DNA of 64,000 nucleotides, taken from JAFDBW01 sp963723355 (lineage in GTDB: Bacteria; Desulfobacterota; Desulfuromonadia; Desulfuromonadales; BM103). The DNA is taken from NCBI GenBank assembly GCA_963723355.1, contig CAVRQQ010000015.1, positions 36,270 to 100,269 on the forward strand, read 5' to 3'. The notes beneath the pieces were generated by a model. It searched no databases, was not told the origin of the DNA, and was given only the letters and a program-made list of their open reading frames with translations. Both the position numbers and the translations under genes were made by a program. Positions 49,760 to 59,224 of the stretch are shown in pieces; the first letter of the stretch is position 1, and every line of letters begins with the position of its first letter.

Positions 49760-50832
49760 ACTTGATCTGCCGCAGAACGTAGTATCTTTATTAAATGCGG
49801 CGCTTGGCTCTGAATAGAATACTTCTCTTCCACCATCAATCGACCGGCCTTTCCAAAAAGCTGACGCATCGAAAAACTATGGATTAGTTCTAGGAGGGAT
49901 TCCTCCCATTCTTGATTTGTAGTCGCTAAAAATCCGTTTTCATTATGTTGGACAATTTCACTGTTGACTCCGACAGGAGAAGCAACCAGAGGCAAACCAC
50001 AAGCCATGTACTGTATTAGTTTATATCCAGACTTCCCTCGCTCCCACGGCTCGTCAATTAACGGCATGATTCCAATATCAAAGTCTGCAATTTGAGAAGG
50101 CTCTGTATCCTCGTTCCAATCAAAAGTCTGAATTTGTATTCCAGGGAATTTTTTAGAGATATCCGGTGTCACACCAACGAGTACAAGACGTGCAAGGCCA
50201 TTAGCACACACATTCTTGAGAACTGATTGAATTTCCAATAAATATTTCTGAGTAGAAGGAGAACCAACCCAGCCAATGACAGGGATGTCGTTCTTATTTT
50301 TTAGATTAACTCTGTATCGCGTTTTATCTACAACTGTCGGCATAATTTTTATCTTTTTCGCCCCAGCCTTCTTAGCGCGTATCGCCAAATATTCATTGCC
50401 ACAAATCACTGTGCTGGCGCTTGACATTATCTTGTCAATTTTTCGTCCAAGGGCCAATCTCACAAAGAAATTTTTAGAAAGGTCATAATTGTGGAAAATT
50501 GCGTCATCGTAATCCACTACTATTGGGATATGTTTTGGCACAAAGATTTTTTCAAGCCAGTACGGTACATAAGGAAAAGCCTCTTTTTCCAACCAGATCA
50601 AGTCAACATTCTCAAACTTGCAAAATGACTGTATCCGGTTGCGGTAATAACCAAAAACAGCACGACTTGAACGCCCTTTACCTCCATATAAACTCATCAA
50701 GTAAGCATCATCAAAAAGTGGGAATACCTGTACACTGATATCAGCTTCTCGCAGACCAGAGATATATTGATAAGTTCTAAGACGGCTACTCGCACCGAGG
50801 CGTGTGTATTTAGACAAAAGGGCGATCTTCAC
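49756..50832 (-). CDS. Glycosyltransferase (GT4-like)
   Basis: 358 residues in the GT-B style: N-terminal MKIALLSKYTRLGASSRLRT, acceptor-domain VDLIWLEKEAFPYVP, central VIGWVGSPSTQKYL, and a C-terminal donor motif GKSGYKLIQYMACGLPLVASPVGVN. The coding sequence is visibly more AT-rich than the flanking metabolic genes, which suggests lateral origin. The sugar donor is unknown. It starts at ATG 50832, directly after the stop of the next upstream gene. Confidence 0.85.
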   Translation of the reverse strand: MKIALLSKYTRLGASSRLRTYQYISGLREADISVQVFPLFDDAYLMSLYGGKGRSSRAVFGYYRNRIQSFCKFENVDLIWLEKEAFPYVPYWLEKIFVPKHIPIVVDYDDAIFHNYDLSKNFFVRLALGRKIDKIMSSASTVICGNEYLAIRAKKAGAKKIKIMPTVVDKTRYRVNLKNKNDIPVIGWVGSPSTQKYLLEIQSVLKNVCANGLARLVLVGVTPDISKKFPGIQIQTFDWNEDTEPSQIADFDIGIMPLIDEPWERGKSGYKLIQYMACGLPLVASPVGVNSEIVQHNENGFLATTNQEWEESLLELIHSFSMRQLFGKAGRLMVEEKYSIQSQAPHLIKILRSAADQV

Positions 50833-52071
50833 TTAAAGACCCTTTACATGAGGGATTTGTTGCAACGACTCTAGCTGATAATAGAGGGCGCGATATTGAT
50901 TGGCACCCTTTTCTACAGAAAAGTAGTCTTCAGCGGTTGCACGACAACGTTGCGAATTAACAATCTCGTCATATTTACCAAGCAATTTTTGCACAGCCAA
51001 ATCAAGTGAATTTGTGTTTCGCAGGTCATCAATTACAATACCAACCTCATACTGGTCGATGAGCCTACCCAGATCACCCACACCGCTATTCCCGACTACA
51101 GGAATGCCTGTCGCCAGAAATTCAGCAAGCCGAGTCGGAGCCCGGCCTTTGTCTGGCGCGTAGAATATTACTCCTACATCCATTTGGGCAATATGGCCCG
51201 GGACTTCTGAAGGAGAGGCTGCTACAATTCGGATATCTGACAAATCTACTCCAGCGGCCCTTGCACTTCCCAACACCACTGAATGATTATCTTGAGTTAC
51301 TATACTCAAGACCGCATCCGATCGATACTTTTTTAGAACTTTGAAAAACGCAAAAAAATCATGGAGACAAAACCAGCCACTTGTCAAAGTTCCTATCGTG
51401 CCGACAACGAGTGGAGTCCTATCTAGAATACGTTGTCCAGGAGAAAGTTTTTCCGGAACACTGAATCGACGAACATCGACATATGTGGTCATCAGCACAA
51501 ACCTGTCGCGCGAGACCTCAGGATAGGCTTTTATCAAATAATCAACTGTAGGCTCAGTGAGGACCACGACTTTAGTGGCACCCCGCAGCAATCTTCGCTC
51601 CACCCACTTCAACGCCTTATAAGTCAACGATTTCTCTTTCAGCCTACCTGCTGTAACCAGTTCATCTGGCCACAATCCACGCATATCAAAAACAAATGGC
51701 TTGCGTGTAACCTTTCCGCATATCCAAGCAGATATCGCGGGGATATAGCTGCGACAATGTAATAGGGATACATCTCGATGGGATGAAAACCACAACGTAA
51801 CCAAAAGGAGTACCAGTAAATCCCAAGCAGTTGCCAATAGCCGGGGGCGATGGTGGTAGATTCTCGGGCACCAAGTGATGCCGTAGTGTGAACATTCCTT
51901 ACGAATTTCCGCAACGGCCCTCTTGTCTGCCATGTCTTGTGGCTTTTCAAAACTAACCATGATAAACGAATATTCATCGGATAGGCGGAACAAGTAGCAT
52001 AGTATCTGGGACCGACCGAGCGGCTCAAGAATCCCTGTATAGGAGAGATAGAGGACCTTCTTTTTATTCAA
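50833..52071 (-). CDS. Glycosyltransferase family 4
   Basis: 412-residue GT-B glycosyltransferase. VLYLSYTGILEPLGRSQILC is a common opening of EPS GT4 proteins. The linker region has TTYVDVRRFSVPE, then VVGTIGTLTSGW and the donor-binding GRAPTRLAEFLATGIPVVGN. It overlaps the upstream gene by 8 bases, so the genes are coupled. Substrate unknown. Confidence 0.87.
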   Translation of the reverse strand: MNKKKVLYLSYTGILEPLGRSQILCYLFRLSDEYSFIMVSFEKPQDMADKRAVAEIRKECSHYGITWCPRIYHHRPRLLATAWDLLVLLLVTLWFSSHRDVSLLHCRSYIPAISAWICGKVTRKPFVFDMRGLWPDELVTAGRLKEKSLTYKALKWVERRLLRGATKVVVLTEPTVDYLIKAYPEVSRDRFVLMTTYVDVRRFSVPEKLSPGQRILDRTPLVVGTIGTLTSGWFCLHDFFAFFKVLKKYRSDAVLSIVTQDNHSVVLGSARAAGVDLSDIRIVAASPSEVPGHIAQMDVGVIFYAPDKGRAPTRLAEFLATGIPVVGNSGVGDLGRLIDQYEVGIVIDDLRNTNSLDLAVQKLLGKYDEIVNSQRCRATAEDYFSVEKGANQYRALYYQLESLQQIPHVKGL

Positions 52072-53194
52072 TTACACCACCAACTTTCGGAAACATTACA
52101 TCCAGATACTGCTGTCCGATTTTGCCTATTGTAAAATCACGAGCTCTGGCTTTGAGCACTTCACAATCAGGCTTTAGCTGTAAGGCCTTCATCATTCCCT
52201 CCGCTAATGCCTCGGCATCGCGCATCGGCACCAAGAGTCCATATCTCCCATCTTCAAGGATTTCTCGGGGACCAGAAGGGCAATCCGTACTGACAACCGG
52301 CGTACCCGCAGTCAGCGCCTCAACAATCACGTTGCCAAAACCCTCCCAGCGAGACGACAAAACGAACAGGTCTGCACCAATGTACCAAGGGGTAGGTTCG
52401 GAGATAAAACCAGGCGTATGCACCGAGCCCACGAGCCCCAGGGACACAATTAATTGCTCCAGTTCAGGCCTTAAACACCCCTCCCCCAGTATTACTAGCG
52501 TCGACTCGATTTTATCCTTGACCAATGCGAAGGCCTTAATCAACGTCGCATGATCCTTCTGGGCTTTGAGTGACCCAACAGAAAGAATACGTTTACCAGA
52601 GAAACCTTCCCAAGGGTTTGAGTCATCTTCAACCAAAACAGACGGATCGACCACTGGATTGTAGATGACATTGAAAGTGTCACGTTTTAATCCGCTCAAA
52701 GCACTCAAATCGTCCGCAACGCCCTGAGAAACAGCGAGACGAGCATCGGCTCGTGGGTATACGAACCGCATGCTAAAACGCAGGACAAGTCTCTTGAACA
52801 AGCTATTAGCAAGCGGAGTTGATGATAAATTATTATGATCGCTAACGATCACACGACCGGATATACGAGTCAGACGGTGGGCCAAAATGCCGATGATGGT
52901 CAATGGCCACATACCGACGAGCAAGACATCTGGACGAGTCTGGCGTAGATAGCGAACAAGCGGCCAGAAAGCTTTACTGATGCGGTGCACCTCAAGGGCT
53001 ACAACACGAGCGCTTTCAGGCCTCTGCGCCAACAATTCACCACTGGCGTGCATCAACACAAAATCAACCTTGCAACCCTTGGAGAGGAAGTAACGCGACA
53101 AATAAATGCGCATGCGTTCCACACCACCACCGCGCAGGTCAGGAAGAAGAATAGAAACTCTTTGTGGTGATAAGTTGCTATCCGATTCAGACAT
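52064..53194 (-). CDS. Glycosyltransferase family 4
   Basis: 376 residues. LPDLRGGGVERMRIYLSRYF at the N-terminus, VIYNPVVDPSV at the hinge, KRILSVGSLKAQKDHATLIKAF and the donor-site LSSRWEGFGNVIVEALTAGTPVVS define a GT4 enzyme similar to PimB/N-acetylgalactosamine-transferase types. The E-x7-E motif is intact. It shares one base with the upstream methyltransferase gene, so translation is coupled. Confidence 0.9.
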   Translation of the reverse strand: MSESDSNLSPQRVSILLPDLRGGGVERMRIYLSRYFLSKGCKVDFVLMHASGELLAQRPESARVVALEVHRISKAFWPLVRYLRQTRPDVLLVGMWPLTIIGILAHRLTRISGRVIVSDHNNLSSTPLANSLFKRLVLRFSMRFVYPRADARLAVSQGVADDLSALSGLKRDTFNVIYNPVVDPSVLVEDDSNPWEGFSGKRILSVGSLKAQKDHATLIKAFALVKDKIESTLVILGEGCLRPELEQLIVSLGLVGSVHTPGFISEPTPWYIGADLFVLSSRWEGFGNVIVEALTAGTPVVSTDCPSGPREILEDGRYGLLVPMRDAEALAEGMMKALQLKPDCEVLKARARDFTIGKIGQQYLDVMFPKVGGVIE

Positions 53195-54090
53195 TAGAGT
53201 CTGTTCCTTTGAGCTAACAAATTATTGCCATCGAGAGGGACGATTTCAAATCCAGCATCGATCAGATAGGCATTAACGGGGTTGAGCGCGGCACGGGTAT
53301 TCCCCCAACTTTCATAAATAAGGCATTCGATGTGCTGTAGTAGAGTCTTTGCGCCAACGAGTGCAGGCAGTTCTACACCTTCCAGATCCATCTTCATCAA
53401 ACGTACCTCAGTAATTCTGCAACAAATGTCATCCAAAGTCGTTGTGGCAACATTTATCCGTTTCACAGATTTAGCGCATGAATGATCCTTGGCAATACTG
53501 GCTTGACCATATTTTCCCGCTTCAACCACTGCCGTCACCGTTTTACCAGCAGTATCACTAATCGCCTTACGTACGATGGTGACGTTTTGCAAATTATTTA
53601 GACGAATGTGGTTCTCAAGCCGATCAGCTGTATCCGGCATCATTTCTACACAGATCACGCGACCTGTGGCTCCAACCAACTTAGAAGCAAACACTGTATA
53701 GACGCCTATATTGGCACCCGCATCAATAAACACATCACCAAGTTGCAGACGCGAAGTGATTGCTCTAAAAATTTCCTTCTCACGCCATGGCAACACATGC
53801 CAGAGATCGTCACAGAACCGTCGACAATAGAATCGTCCTACACCTTTCACAACAACCCGAGTATCAAACAAAAGAAATGGGTCTTGCCAGGAGCTTAGGT
53901 TCTTGAAAGAAGATAATGGCGAAACCAGCGCCGAAGAAATAATCTTGATCTTGTCAAGAAGGGTTTCACCACGAATTTGTGCAAGAATCACCCCCCACCT
54001 AAATAATCTTTGAAAATAATGCTTAAACCAGCCGAGAAAAACACGCAGAGGCTTCGGTAATATTTTCAGGGCACTTTTAAGTCTTTGCAT
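53194..54090 (-). CDS. FkbM-family methyltransferase
   Basis: 298 residues. SAM-binding loop VFIDAGANIGVYTVF at about 138-152, RVICVEMMPDTADRLENH, and the FkbM signature VRLMKMDLEGVELPALVGA. These enzymes O-methylate sugars or other hydroxyls in EPS and lipopolysaccharide clusters. The roughly 70-residue basic N-terminal region has no obvious domain. The target is unknown. Confidence 0.88.
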   Translation of the reverse strand: MQRLKSALKILPKPLRVFLGWFKHYFQRLFRWGVILAQIRGETLLDKIKIISSALVSPLSSFKNLSSWQDPFLLFDTRVVVKGVGRFYCRRFCDDLWHVLPWREKEIFRAITSRLQLGDVFIDAGANIGVYTVFASKLVGATGRVICVEMMPDTADRLENHIRLNNLQNVTIVRKAISDTAGKTVTAVVEAGKYGQASIAKDHSCAKSVKRINVATTTLDDICCRITEVRLMKMDLEGVELPALVGAKTLLQHIECLIYESWGNTRAALNPVNAYLIDAGFEIVPLDGNNLLAQRNRL

Positions 54091-55094
54091 TACTTCCCTG
54101 CCTTTCTGCGTGTAAAGACAACTCTCGCCGACCAGAATATATCTGGTGAGTTTCGGCGGATAAAGGCACGAATAGACCTGAAGTCGGTCGGTCGTCTTAG
54201 AACATTTTTTGCCAAAGCACTCAGAGAAAACTTGTTTTCGTTAATCTCGAGAAGTGACCTATAAAATTCAATGTGTCTAACAAGTTCATTTCTGATGGAT
54301 TTACAATAGTCATCATTTCCATAACGATCTATATCATCTAGCATCTGCACCCGAGAGCTTAGGCGCCAATTGGTTATTTTTACAGGCTCGGATATTTTTG
54401 TCTTGTGAATATCTGTACCAGAATAAGTCGACACACCACTTCCCACACGGTAAAAGACAGTCACGCAGGGGATGTAAATTGTTTTCCCAACCAACAACTC
54501 ACGAAACGCCATTGCCGGAGCTTCATTAGTGAGGTCGTTTCTTAATGGGCCAAAGGTGGAAAACACACGTTTTCTGAAAACATGACTTTGCGTGCCGACT
54601 GAATATTCACCACGTATGGCGTCCATGCATGTTGGGTCTTTCGGTTGTCTACTTAAGGTCCTCCTTTTGCCTAGTACACCATCTAAAGATATTTCTTGCA
54701 CATCTGAGTAAGTCCCGACGACATTTGCGTCATCAATCATTGGCCTGACAAGCAGACTTACTCTTTCCGGTAGGCTGATATCATCACCTGCCGCCCATGC
54801 AATGATATCCCCAGTCGCATCCTTTATGCACTCATTGATGTGAGCAACAAAACCACGATTCTTACTACACTGTCTCACTCTTACATGGTGCGGACCATTG
54901 TAGGCTGATACCATCTCTTGCATAATCTCAAAGGTTTGGTCAGTTGAACAGTCGTCAGAAAGAATAATTTCAAGTGGCGTATATGTCTGCGCAAAAGCCC
55001 CCTCAACTGCCTCGCGTATATATTTTTCCTGATTGTAAGCAAACAGGGCAAAGGTAACTAGTGGACGTTCTGATATCTCATTGATACTCGACAT
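54090..55094 (-). CDS. Glycosyltransferase family 2
   Basis: 334-residue GT-A enzyme. VTFALFAYNQEKYIREAVEG and LEIILSDDCSTDQTFEIM form the nucleotide-binding part; the metal-binding acidic motif is in IIAWAAGDDISLPER. The C-terminal 100 residues are helical and poorly conserved. It sits tightly between the flippase and methyltransferase genes. Confidence 0.9.
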   Translation of the reverse strand: MSSINEISERPLVTFALFAYNQEKYIREAVEGAFAQTYTPLEIILSDDCSTDQTFEIMQEMVSAYNGPHHVRVRQCSKNRGFVAHINECIKDATGDIIAWAAGDDISLPERVSLLVRPMIDDANVVGTYSDVQEISLDGVLGKRRTLSRQPKDPTCMDAIRGEYSVGTQSHVFRKRVFSTFGPLRNDLTNEAPAMAFRELLVGKTIYIPCVTVFYRVGSGVSTYSGTDIHKTKISEPVKITNWRLSSRVQMLDDIDRYGNDDYCKSIRNELVRHIEFYRSLLEINENKFSLSALAKNVLRRPTDFRSIRAFIRRNSPDIFWSARVVFTRRKAGK

Positions 55095-56605
55095 TATTTC
55101 AAACCCACCTTCTCAAGAAACTCCCTATAACCAACCCCAGACCTCAGCGATAGCGCCCTTACGCAATAGCTACTCACAATCAACAACACAGCCAAGTTTA
55201 CTCCCCAGCCAACAAGGACATCAATCTCTAAGGAGCCCAAAGCTATCAACGACGCCATAACTAAAATCGCCATCACGATCAGCTTCACAACTCTGGGTTG
55301 CCATGTGGCACCAATCAAACGGTGCGCAACGATAAGCATCAACACTGTATAGAACACGTACATCGCCATGAACGCCACGCCGGCACCAGCAAGTCCAAAC
55401 AACAGTCCAAAACCATAGACCGCTGCTACATGAACGCTGGCCCCTAGCAGTTCAGTGACAAAGTACAAACGACCTCTTCCTTTAGCCAGCATAACAAATC
55501 CCAACGGCCAGGACAAAACTCGTCCGAGAGCACCAAGCAAACACCAACGCAGAACCGGCACAGCCGCGGCAAAGGATTCGGCATAGAAAATCTGGATAAT
55601 CAACGGGGCGAACACCATCATGGCTGCCAGCAGAGGTAAGGCCAGTAGAATTGAAATCTCCGACTGCTCGTTAACCATCCAGTGAACCTGGTCGTTATCA
55701 TGGGCCACCGCCGTCAAACGCGGATAGTAGTCGGTACCCATAGCGTTGAGCACGAAGCCGACCAGGATGCCGGAAAGGATGAAGGCTGCCTGGTAAATGC
55801 CGACATCGTTAAGATCGAATTGACGTAGGAGAATGACCCTAATCAAGTACATGGACAGTACGGAAACCAACCCTGCCCCCATAATGCCTATTCCCAGCGC
55901 AAACATCTGGCGTGCTTCACCCACACTGGCACGCCATGGTACTTTGACATCCTTAACCGTCACGCGGCGAGCAAACCACCAAGAAGTAGTGAGTGAGGCA
56001 ACAGCACAGAGAATCAGGCTAACTATGATGCCGTCTTGGCCCCACAAATAGAAGCACGGAATACTGATCAGAGTACCATTGGCTGCACCAATGACGCTAA
56101 TTTTAGCAAGATCAGCGATCCTCCGGGTTCCCTGAAGAATGCACGCTTGCCCGGACGTGACGGCTGCAAGCAAAACAATGACACTCAGAAAGGTTATATG
56201 CAGGGCATAATCAGTACTATTAAAGGTCACCATGGAAAACGGCACACAGGCCAGAATCATCACCAGCATGCCAGCCGTACCTGTCAGCCAAACGGTGCGC
56301 CGCAGGGTTTTGACCGTGCACGCGATCCGCTCGTCGTCGCCAGTACCGACAGCCTCGGCCACCTGTCGGACACCGCTGGATGATAGCCCCATTCCCGAAA
56401 CCGTGGTGACGAGAGATGTGATCTGCACCAGCATCCCCATCAAGCCAACCCCGGTCGGGCCAAGCAGAATGGCCACGAACTTGGTCTTGACCATGCCAAT
56501 CAGGATGTTGATAAAGGAGGCCCCGCCGATCAGCGAAGTTGATTTGAGGATACTGCGATAACTGCCGGTATCCGGCTGTGCTTTATTTACGGTAGTGTCC
56601 TTCAT
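55094..56605 (-). CDS. Wzx-type O-antigen/EPS flippase
   Basis: 503-residue MOP/PST-superfamily membrane protein with about twelve to fourteen hydrophobic helices. The opening SLIGGASFINILIGMVKTKFVAILLGPTGVG is typical of Wzx flippases that move polyprenyl-linked repeat units to the periplasmic face. It pairs functionally with the EpsG-type polymerase and the WecA-like initiator in this locus. Confidence 0.9.
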   Translation of the reverse strand: MKDTTVNKAQPDTGSYRSILKSTSLIGGASFINILIGMVKTKFVAILLGPTGVGLMGMLVQITSLVTTVSGMGLSSSGVRQVAEAVGTGDDERIACTVKTLRRTVWLTGTAGMLVMILACVPFSMVTFNSTDYALHITFLSVIVLLAAVTSGQACILQGTRRIADLAKISVIGAANGTLISIPCFYLWGQDGIIVSLILCAVASLTTSWWFARRVTVKDVKVPWRASVGEARQMFALGIGIMGAGLVSVLSMYLIRVILLRQFDLNDVGIYQAAFILSGILVGFVLNAMGTDYYPRLTAVAHDNDQVHWMVNEQSEISILLALPLLAAMMVFAPLIIQIFYAESFAAAVPVLRWCLLGALGRVLSWPLGFVMLAKGRGRLYFVTELLGASVHVAAVYGFGLLFGLAGAGVAFMAMYVFYTVLMLIVAHRLIGATWQPRVVKLIVMAILVMASLIALGSLEIDVLVGWGVNLAVLLIVSSYCVRALSLRSGVGYREFLEKVGLK

Positions 56606-57701
56606 CTAACCCTTATCAATCACCTTACAGGCTTGGGTGATTTGAGCGGAATCGAGATGAGGGCCCATCGGCAAACTCAGCACGCTTGTCGCCAATCTCT
56701 CTGCTAGTGGATAGGACGCAGCGACAAATTCCTGGGCATAGGCCTTGCTCGCATGCGGCGGGATAGGATAATGGATCAAGGTACCGATCCCAGCCTCTTG
56801 CAAACGCCGCTGCAGGTGGTCCCGCTCAGGATGCCGCACCACGAACAAGTGCCAGGCCGGGTCGGCCCATTCCGGGACAAACGGCAATGTGAGTTGATCA
56901 AATCCTGCCAGTGACTGCAAATATTCTCCTGCAACCGTCTGCCGCCGTGCGTTCCATTCATCAAGTTTTGTAAGCTTGACCCGCAGCAAGGCAGCCTGCA
57001 GTTCATCGAGGCGCGAGTTGAAGCCCTTGACCTCGTTCTTGTACTTCAGCTCTGACCCGTAGTTACGCAGCATACGGATGCGTTTGGCCAAGTCCTCATC
57101 ATTGGTAGTCACGGCGCCACCGTCACCCAGAGCGCCGAGATTTTTTCCGGGGTAAAAGCTGAAACCGGCAGCATCGCCGAGGGCTCCTACACGCCGGCCT
57201 TTATAGCGGGCCCCGTGCGCCTGGGCGGCGTCTTCGATGACTTTCAAGTCGTGCTTTCGGGCAATGGCGTTGATCGCGTCCATATCGGCTGGTTGGCCGT
57301 AAAGATGTACGGCCAGGATCACCCTTGTCCGCTCGGTAATTGCCGCTTCGATCAGGCTAGGATCAATGTTGTATGTTCGTTTATCCGGTTCGACCGGTAT
57401 CGGTGAAGCACCGGCGAAGGATACGCCCAACCAGGTAGCGATGTAGGTGTTGGAGGGAACAATCACTTCATCACCAGGGCCAATCTCCATGGCCCGAAGG
57501 ATCAGGTGCAGGGCATCCAGACCATTGCCAACGCCGATGCAGTGTTTCGCTTCACAGTATTCTGCAAACTCGACCTCAAAGGCCTCCACTTCCTTTCCGA
57601 GAACATACCAACCCGATTCCATCACCCGGTGATAGGCCGCATCGAGCTCCTCCTTAAGTTCAAGGTAGGGCGATTTTAGCTCGAGAAAATGGGATATTCA
57701 C
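56606..57701 (-). CDS. DegT/DnrJ/EryC1/StrS-type sugar aminotransferase, frameshifted
   Basis: PLP-dependent aminotransferase of about 364 residues. Motifs: CIGVGNGLDALHLILRA, DEVIVPSNTYIATWLG, DAAQAHGARYKGR and the PLP lysine in SFYPGKNLGALGDGG. The first about 25 residues (MNIPF, then LELKSPYLELKEEL) lie in another frame, joined by one extra T in a run at 57686-57689. The GTG at 57701 overlaps the upstream stop (GTGA). Beside the FdtD-like fusion it most likely aminates a dTDP-3-keto-6-deoxyhexose, giving a Fuc3N/Qui3N-type sugar. Confidence 0.9.
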
Positions 57702-58627
57702 TTGTCCACCATTCTCAGGTACTCATCATAATTACGGATATAATCATCCGGGTCGTAGACATCTGAAGCGAGAACCATCAATACCGCATCTGAAGAATAC
57801 TTGTATTGAACACCCCAGACCATAGGTGGGATGTAAATGCCGCTACCGGGACTATCAAGTTGGTATTCTTCTCGAACGTGGCCATCGTCCACCATCACGG
57901 AACAAGAGCCTTTCACACAGACAAGGAATTGCTGAAGTTTTTTATGGGCATGTTCGCCGCGGACTTCACGACTTGGAACGTTGAATACCAGGAAATACCT
58001 TTTAGGCTCAAATGGAAGATGCTGACCAAATTCCGCAAAAGAAAGGCTGCCGCGCATATCCGGTACAACAGGAAGGTTATAGAACTGCACACCATTAATC
58101 TTTGATTTGAACGCCCTCCCTCTTTCTATTGTCTTAACATTTGAAACTTTATTGACCTGTGGCTGTCCAGAGGAGACATAGCCAGCAATACGAGCAGGAT
58201 TTCCAGCAACAATTGCATTTGGTGGGACATCTTTAGTTACGACGGCTCCTGCACCAATCATGGCATTCCGGCCAATCGCTCTCCCGGCCAGAATTGTTGC
58301 ATTTGCCCCAATTGAAGCCCCAGAGTGGATAATTGTTTGAACGAATTCTTCTGGATGCTTTTTACTACGAGGAAAAAGGTCATTGGTAAAGGTTACATTC
58401 GGGCCGACAAACACATTATTTTCAAGCCTGAGGCCATCCCATACCTGCACACCGTTTTTGATCGTCACCCGATCACCAATAACCACGTCATTCTCAATGA
58501 AACAGTGCGAGCAGATATTGCAGTCAACACCAATCTTTGCACCTGGCAACACCACAACGTACTGCCAAATACTCGTCCTCACACCAATATCTTTTGATTG
58601 GACGTCTGAAAGTGGATGTATTTTCAT
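57698..58627 (-). CDS. FdtD/WxcM-like fusion: sugar N-acetyltransferase + dTDP-keto-sugar ketoisomerase
   Basis: 309 residues in two domains. Residues 1-165 form a left-handed beta-helix acetyltransferase (hexapeptide pattern IGANATILAGRAIGRNAMIGAGAVVTKDVP). Residues about 175-309 form a cupin of the FdtA/QdtA type (FLVFNVPSREVRGEHAHKKLQQF, IYIPPMVWGVQYKYS). In characterised FdtD proteins the same fusion isomerises dTDP-4-keto-6-deoxyglucose and later N-acetylates the 3-amino sugar. With the neighbouring aminotransferase this predicts a 3-acetamido-3,6-dideoxyhexose; rmlA/rmlB are not in the window. Confidence 0.88.
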   Translation of the reverse strand: MKIHPLSDVQSKDIGVRTSIWQYVVVLPGAKIGVDCNICSHCFIENDVVIGDRVTIKNGVQVWDGLRLENNVFVGPNVTFTNDLFPRSKKHPEEFVQTIIHSGASIGANATILAGRAIGRNAMIGAGAVVTKDVPPNAIVAGNPARIAGYVSSGQPQVNKVSNVKTIERGRAFKSKINGVQFYNLPVVPDMRGSLSFAEFGQHLPFEPKRYFLVFNVPSREVRGEHAHKKLQQFLVCVKGSCSVMVDDGHVREEYQLDSPGSGIYIPPMVWGVQYKYSSDAVLMVLASDVYDPDDYIRNYDEYLRMVDK

Positions 58628-58683
58628 AGCAGATTACTTTCCGAATAGTTTAGAGTTTATGAAACAAAACATATCGATAAACA

Positions 58684-59019
58684 TCAATCGCTCAAATTCG
58701 AAATTTTATTCACCTCACTACGTAAACTCTCAATCTCCTGCTGCAGGGACTCATACTCCACCAATTTCCTCTTAAGAAAACTCGTTGTAAGGGCCGCCTT
58801 CTGCTGCACACCATGAGGTGTAAGCAAGTAACGATATGCCATCTTGTTCGAACTGTTTTTAAAGTTCTTCGCTTTCACCCACCCCTTGTCAATCAACGCA
58901 CGCAGGCAATAGTTGACCTTACCCAGGCTGACGCCGAGTTCCTTTGAAAGCTCACGTTGGGAGATCTCGGCATCCTGCTCGATAAGTTTGATGACTTTGT
59001 AGGTGATTTCTTCACTCAT
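58684..59019 (-). CDS. MarR-like EPS-associated winged-helix regulator
   Basis: 111 residues: an N-terminal winged helix (YKVIKLIEQDAEISQRELSK, VSLGKVNYCLRALIDKGWVK) followed by a C-terminal coiled coil (LKRKLVEYESLQQEIESLRSE). This matches the small EPS-associated MarR-type regulators (TIGR04176-like) encoded at the head of polysaccharide operons. It is the first gene of the EPS operon; a promoter and a 15-bp palindrome lie about 115-165 bases upstream, so autoregulation is plausible. Confidence 0.85.
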   Translation of the reverse strand: MSEEITYKVIKLIEQDAEISQRELSKELGVSLGKVNYCLRALIDKGWVKAKNFKNSSNKMAYRYLLTPHGVQQKAALTTSFLKRKLVEYESLQQEIESLRSEVNKISNLSD

Positions 59020-59133
59020 GAGAATACCGGGACGCGGAACGCGCTACGAGGAACGCGGAAAACTTATTTTGATGCTGCCATTTTTTATTTATAAGGAAAG
59101 AAAAAACGTTCACAATTTTAACCTGTTATATGC

Positions 59134-59148
59134 GTTCAACCGTTGAAC
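59134..59148. promoter_or_regulatory. Palindromic operator candidate of the EPS operon
   Basis: GTTCAACCGTTGAAC, two perfect 7-bp half-sites around one base, immediately downstream of the -10 element of the EPS promoter. Position and symmetry suit a dimeric winged-helix repressor. Confidence 0.5.
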
Positions 59149-59156
59149 ACACTCGC

Positions 59157-59186
59157 ATCTTATGTCGTAGAAGTGAGTTTTGTCAA
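59157..59186 (-). promoter_or_regulatory. Sigma-70 promoter of the EPS operon
   Basis: On the minus strand a perfect TTGACA (59181-59186) and TAAGAT (59157-59162) with an 18-base spacer, about 140 bases upstream of the regulator gene and just after the terminator that isolates it from the UDP-xylose synthase gene. Confidence 0.65.
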
Positions 59187-59195
59187 ATGTTAAAC

Positions 59196-59224
59196 AAAAA
59201 AGGACAGGTTACATCAACCTGTCC
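59196..59224 (-). terminator. Intrinsic terminator downstream of the UDP-xylose synthase gene
   Basis: Perfect 9-bp stem GGACAGGTT / AACCTGTCC with a 5-base loop; on the minus strand six T residues follow (59196-59201). It separates the synthase unit from the EPS operon. Confidence 0.87.
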
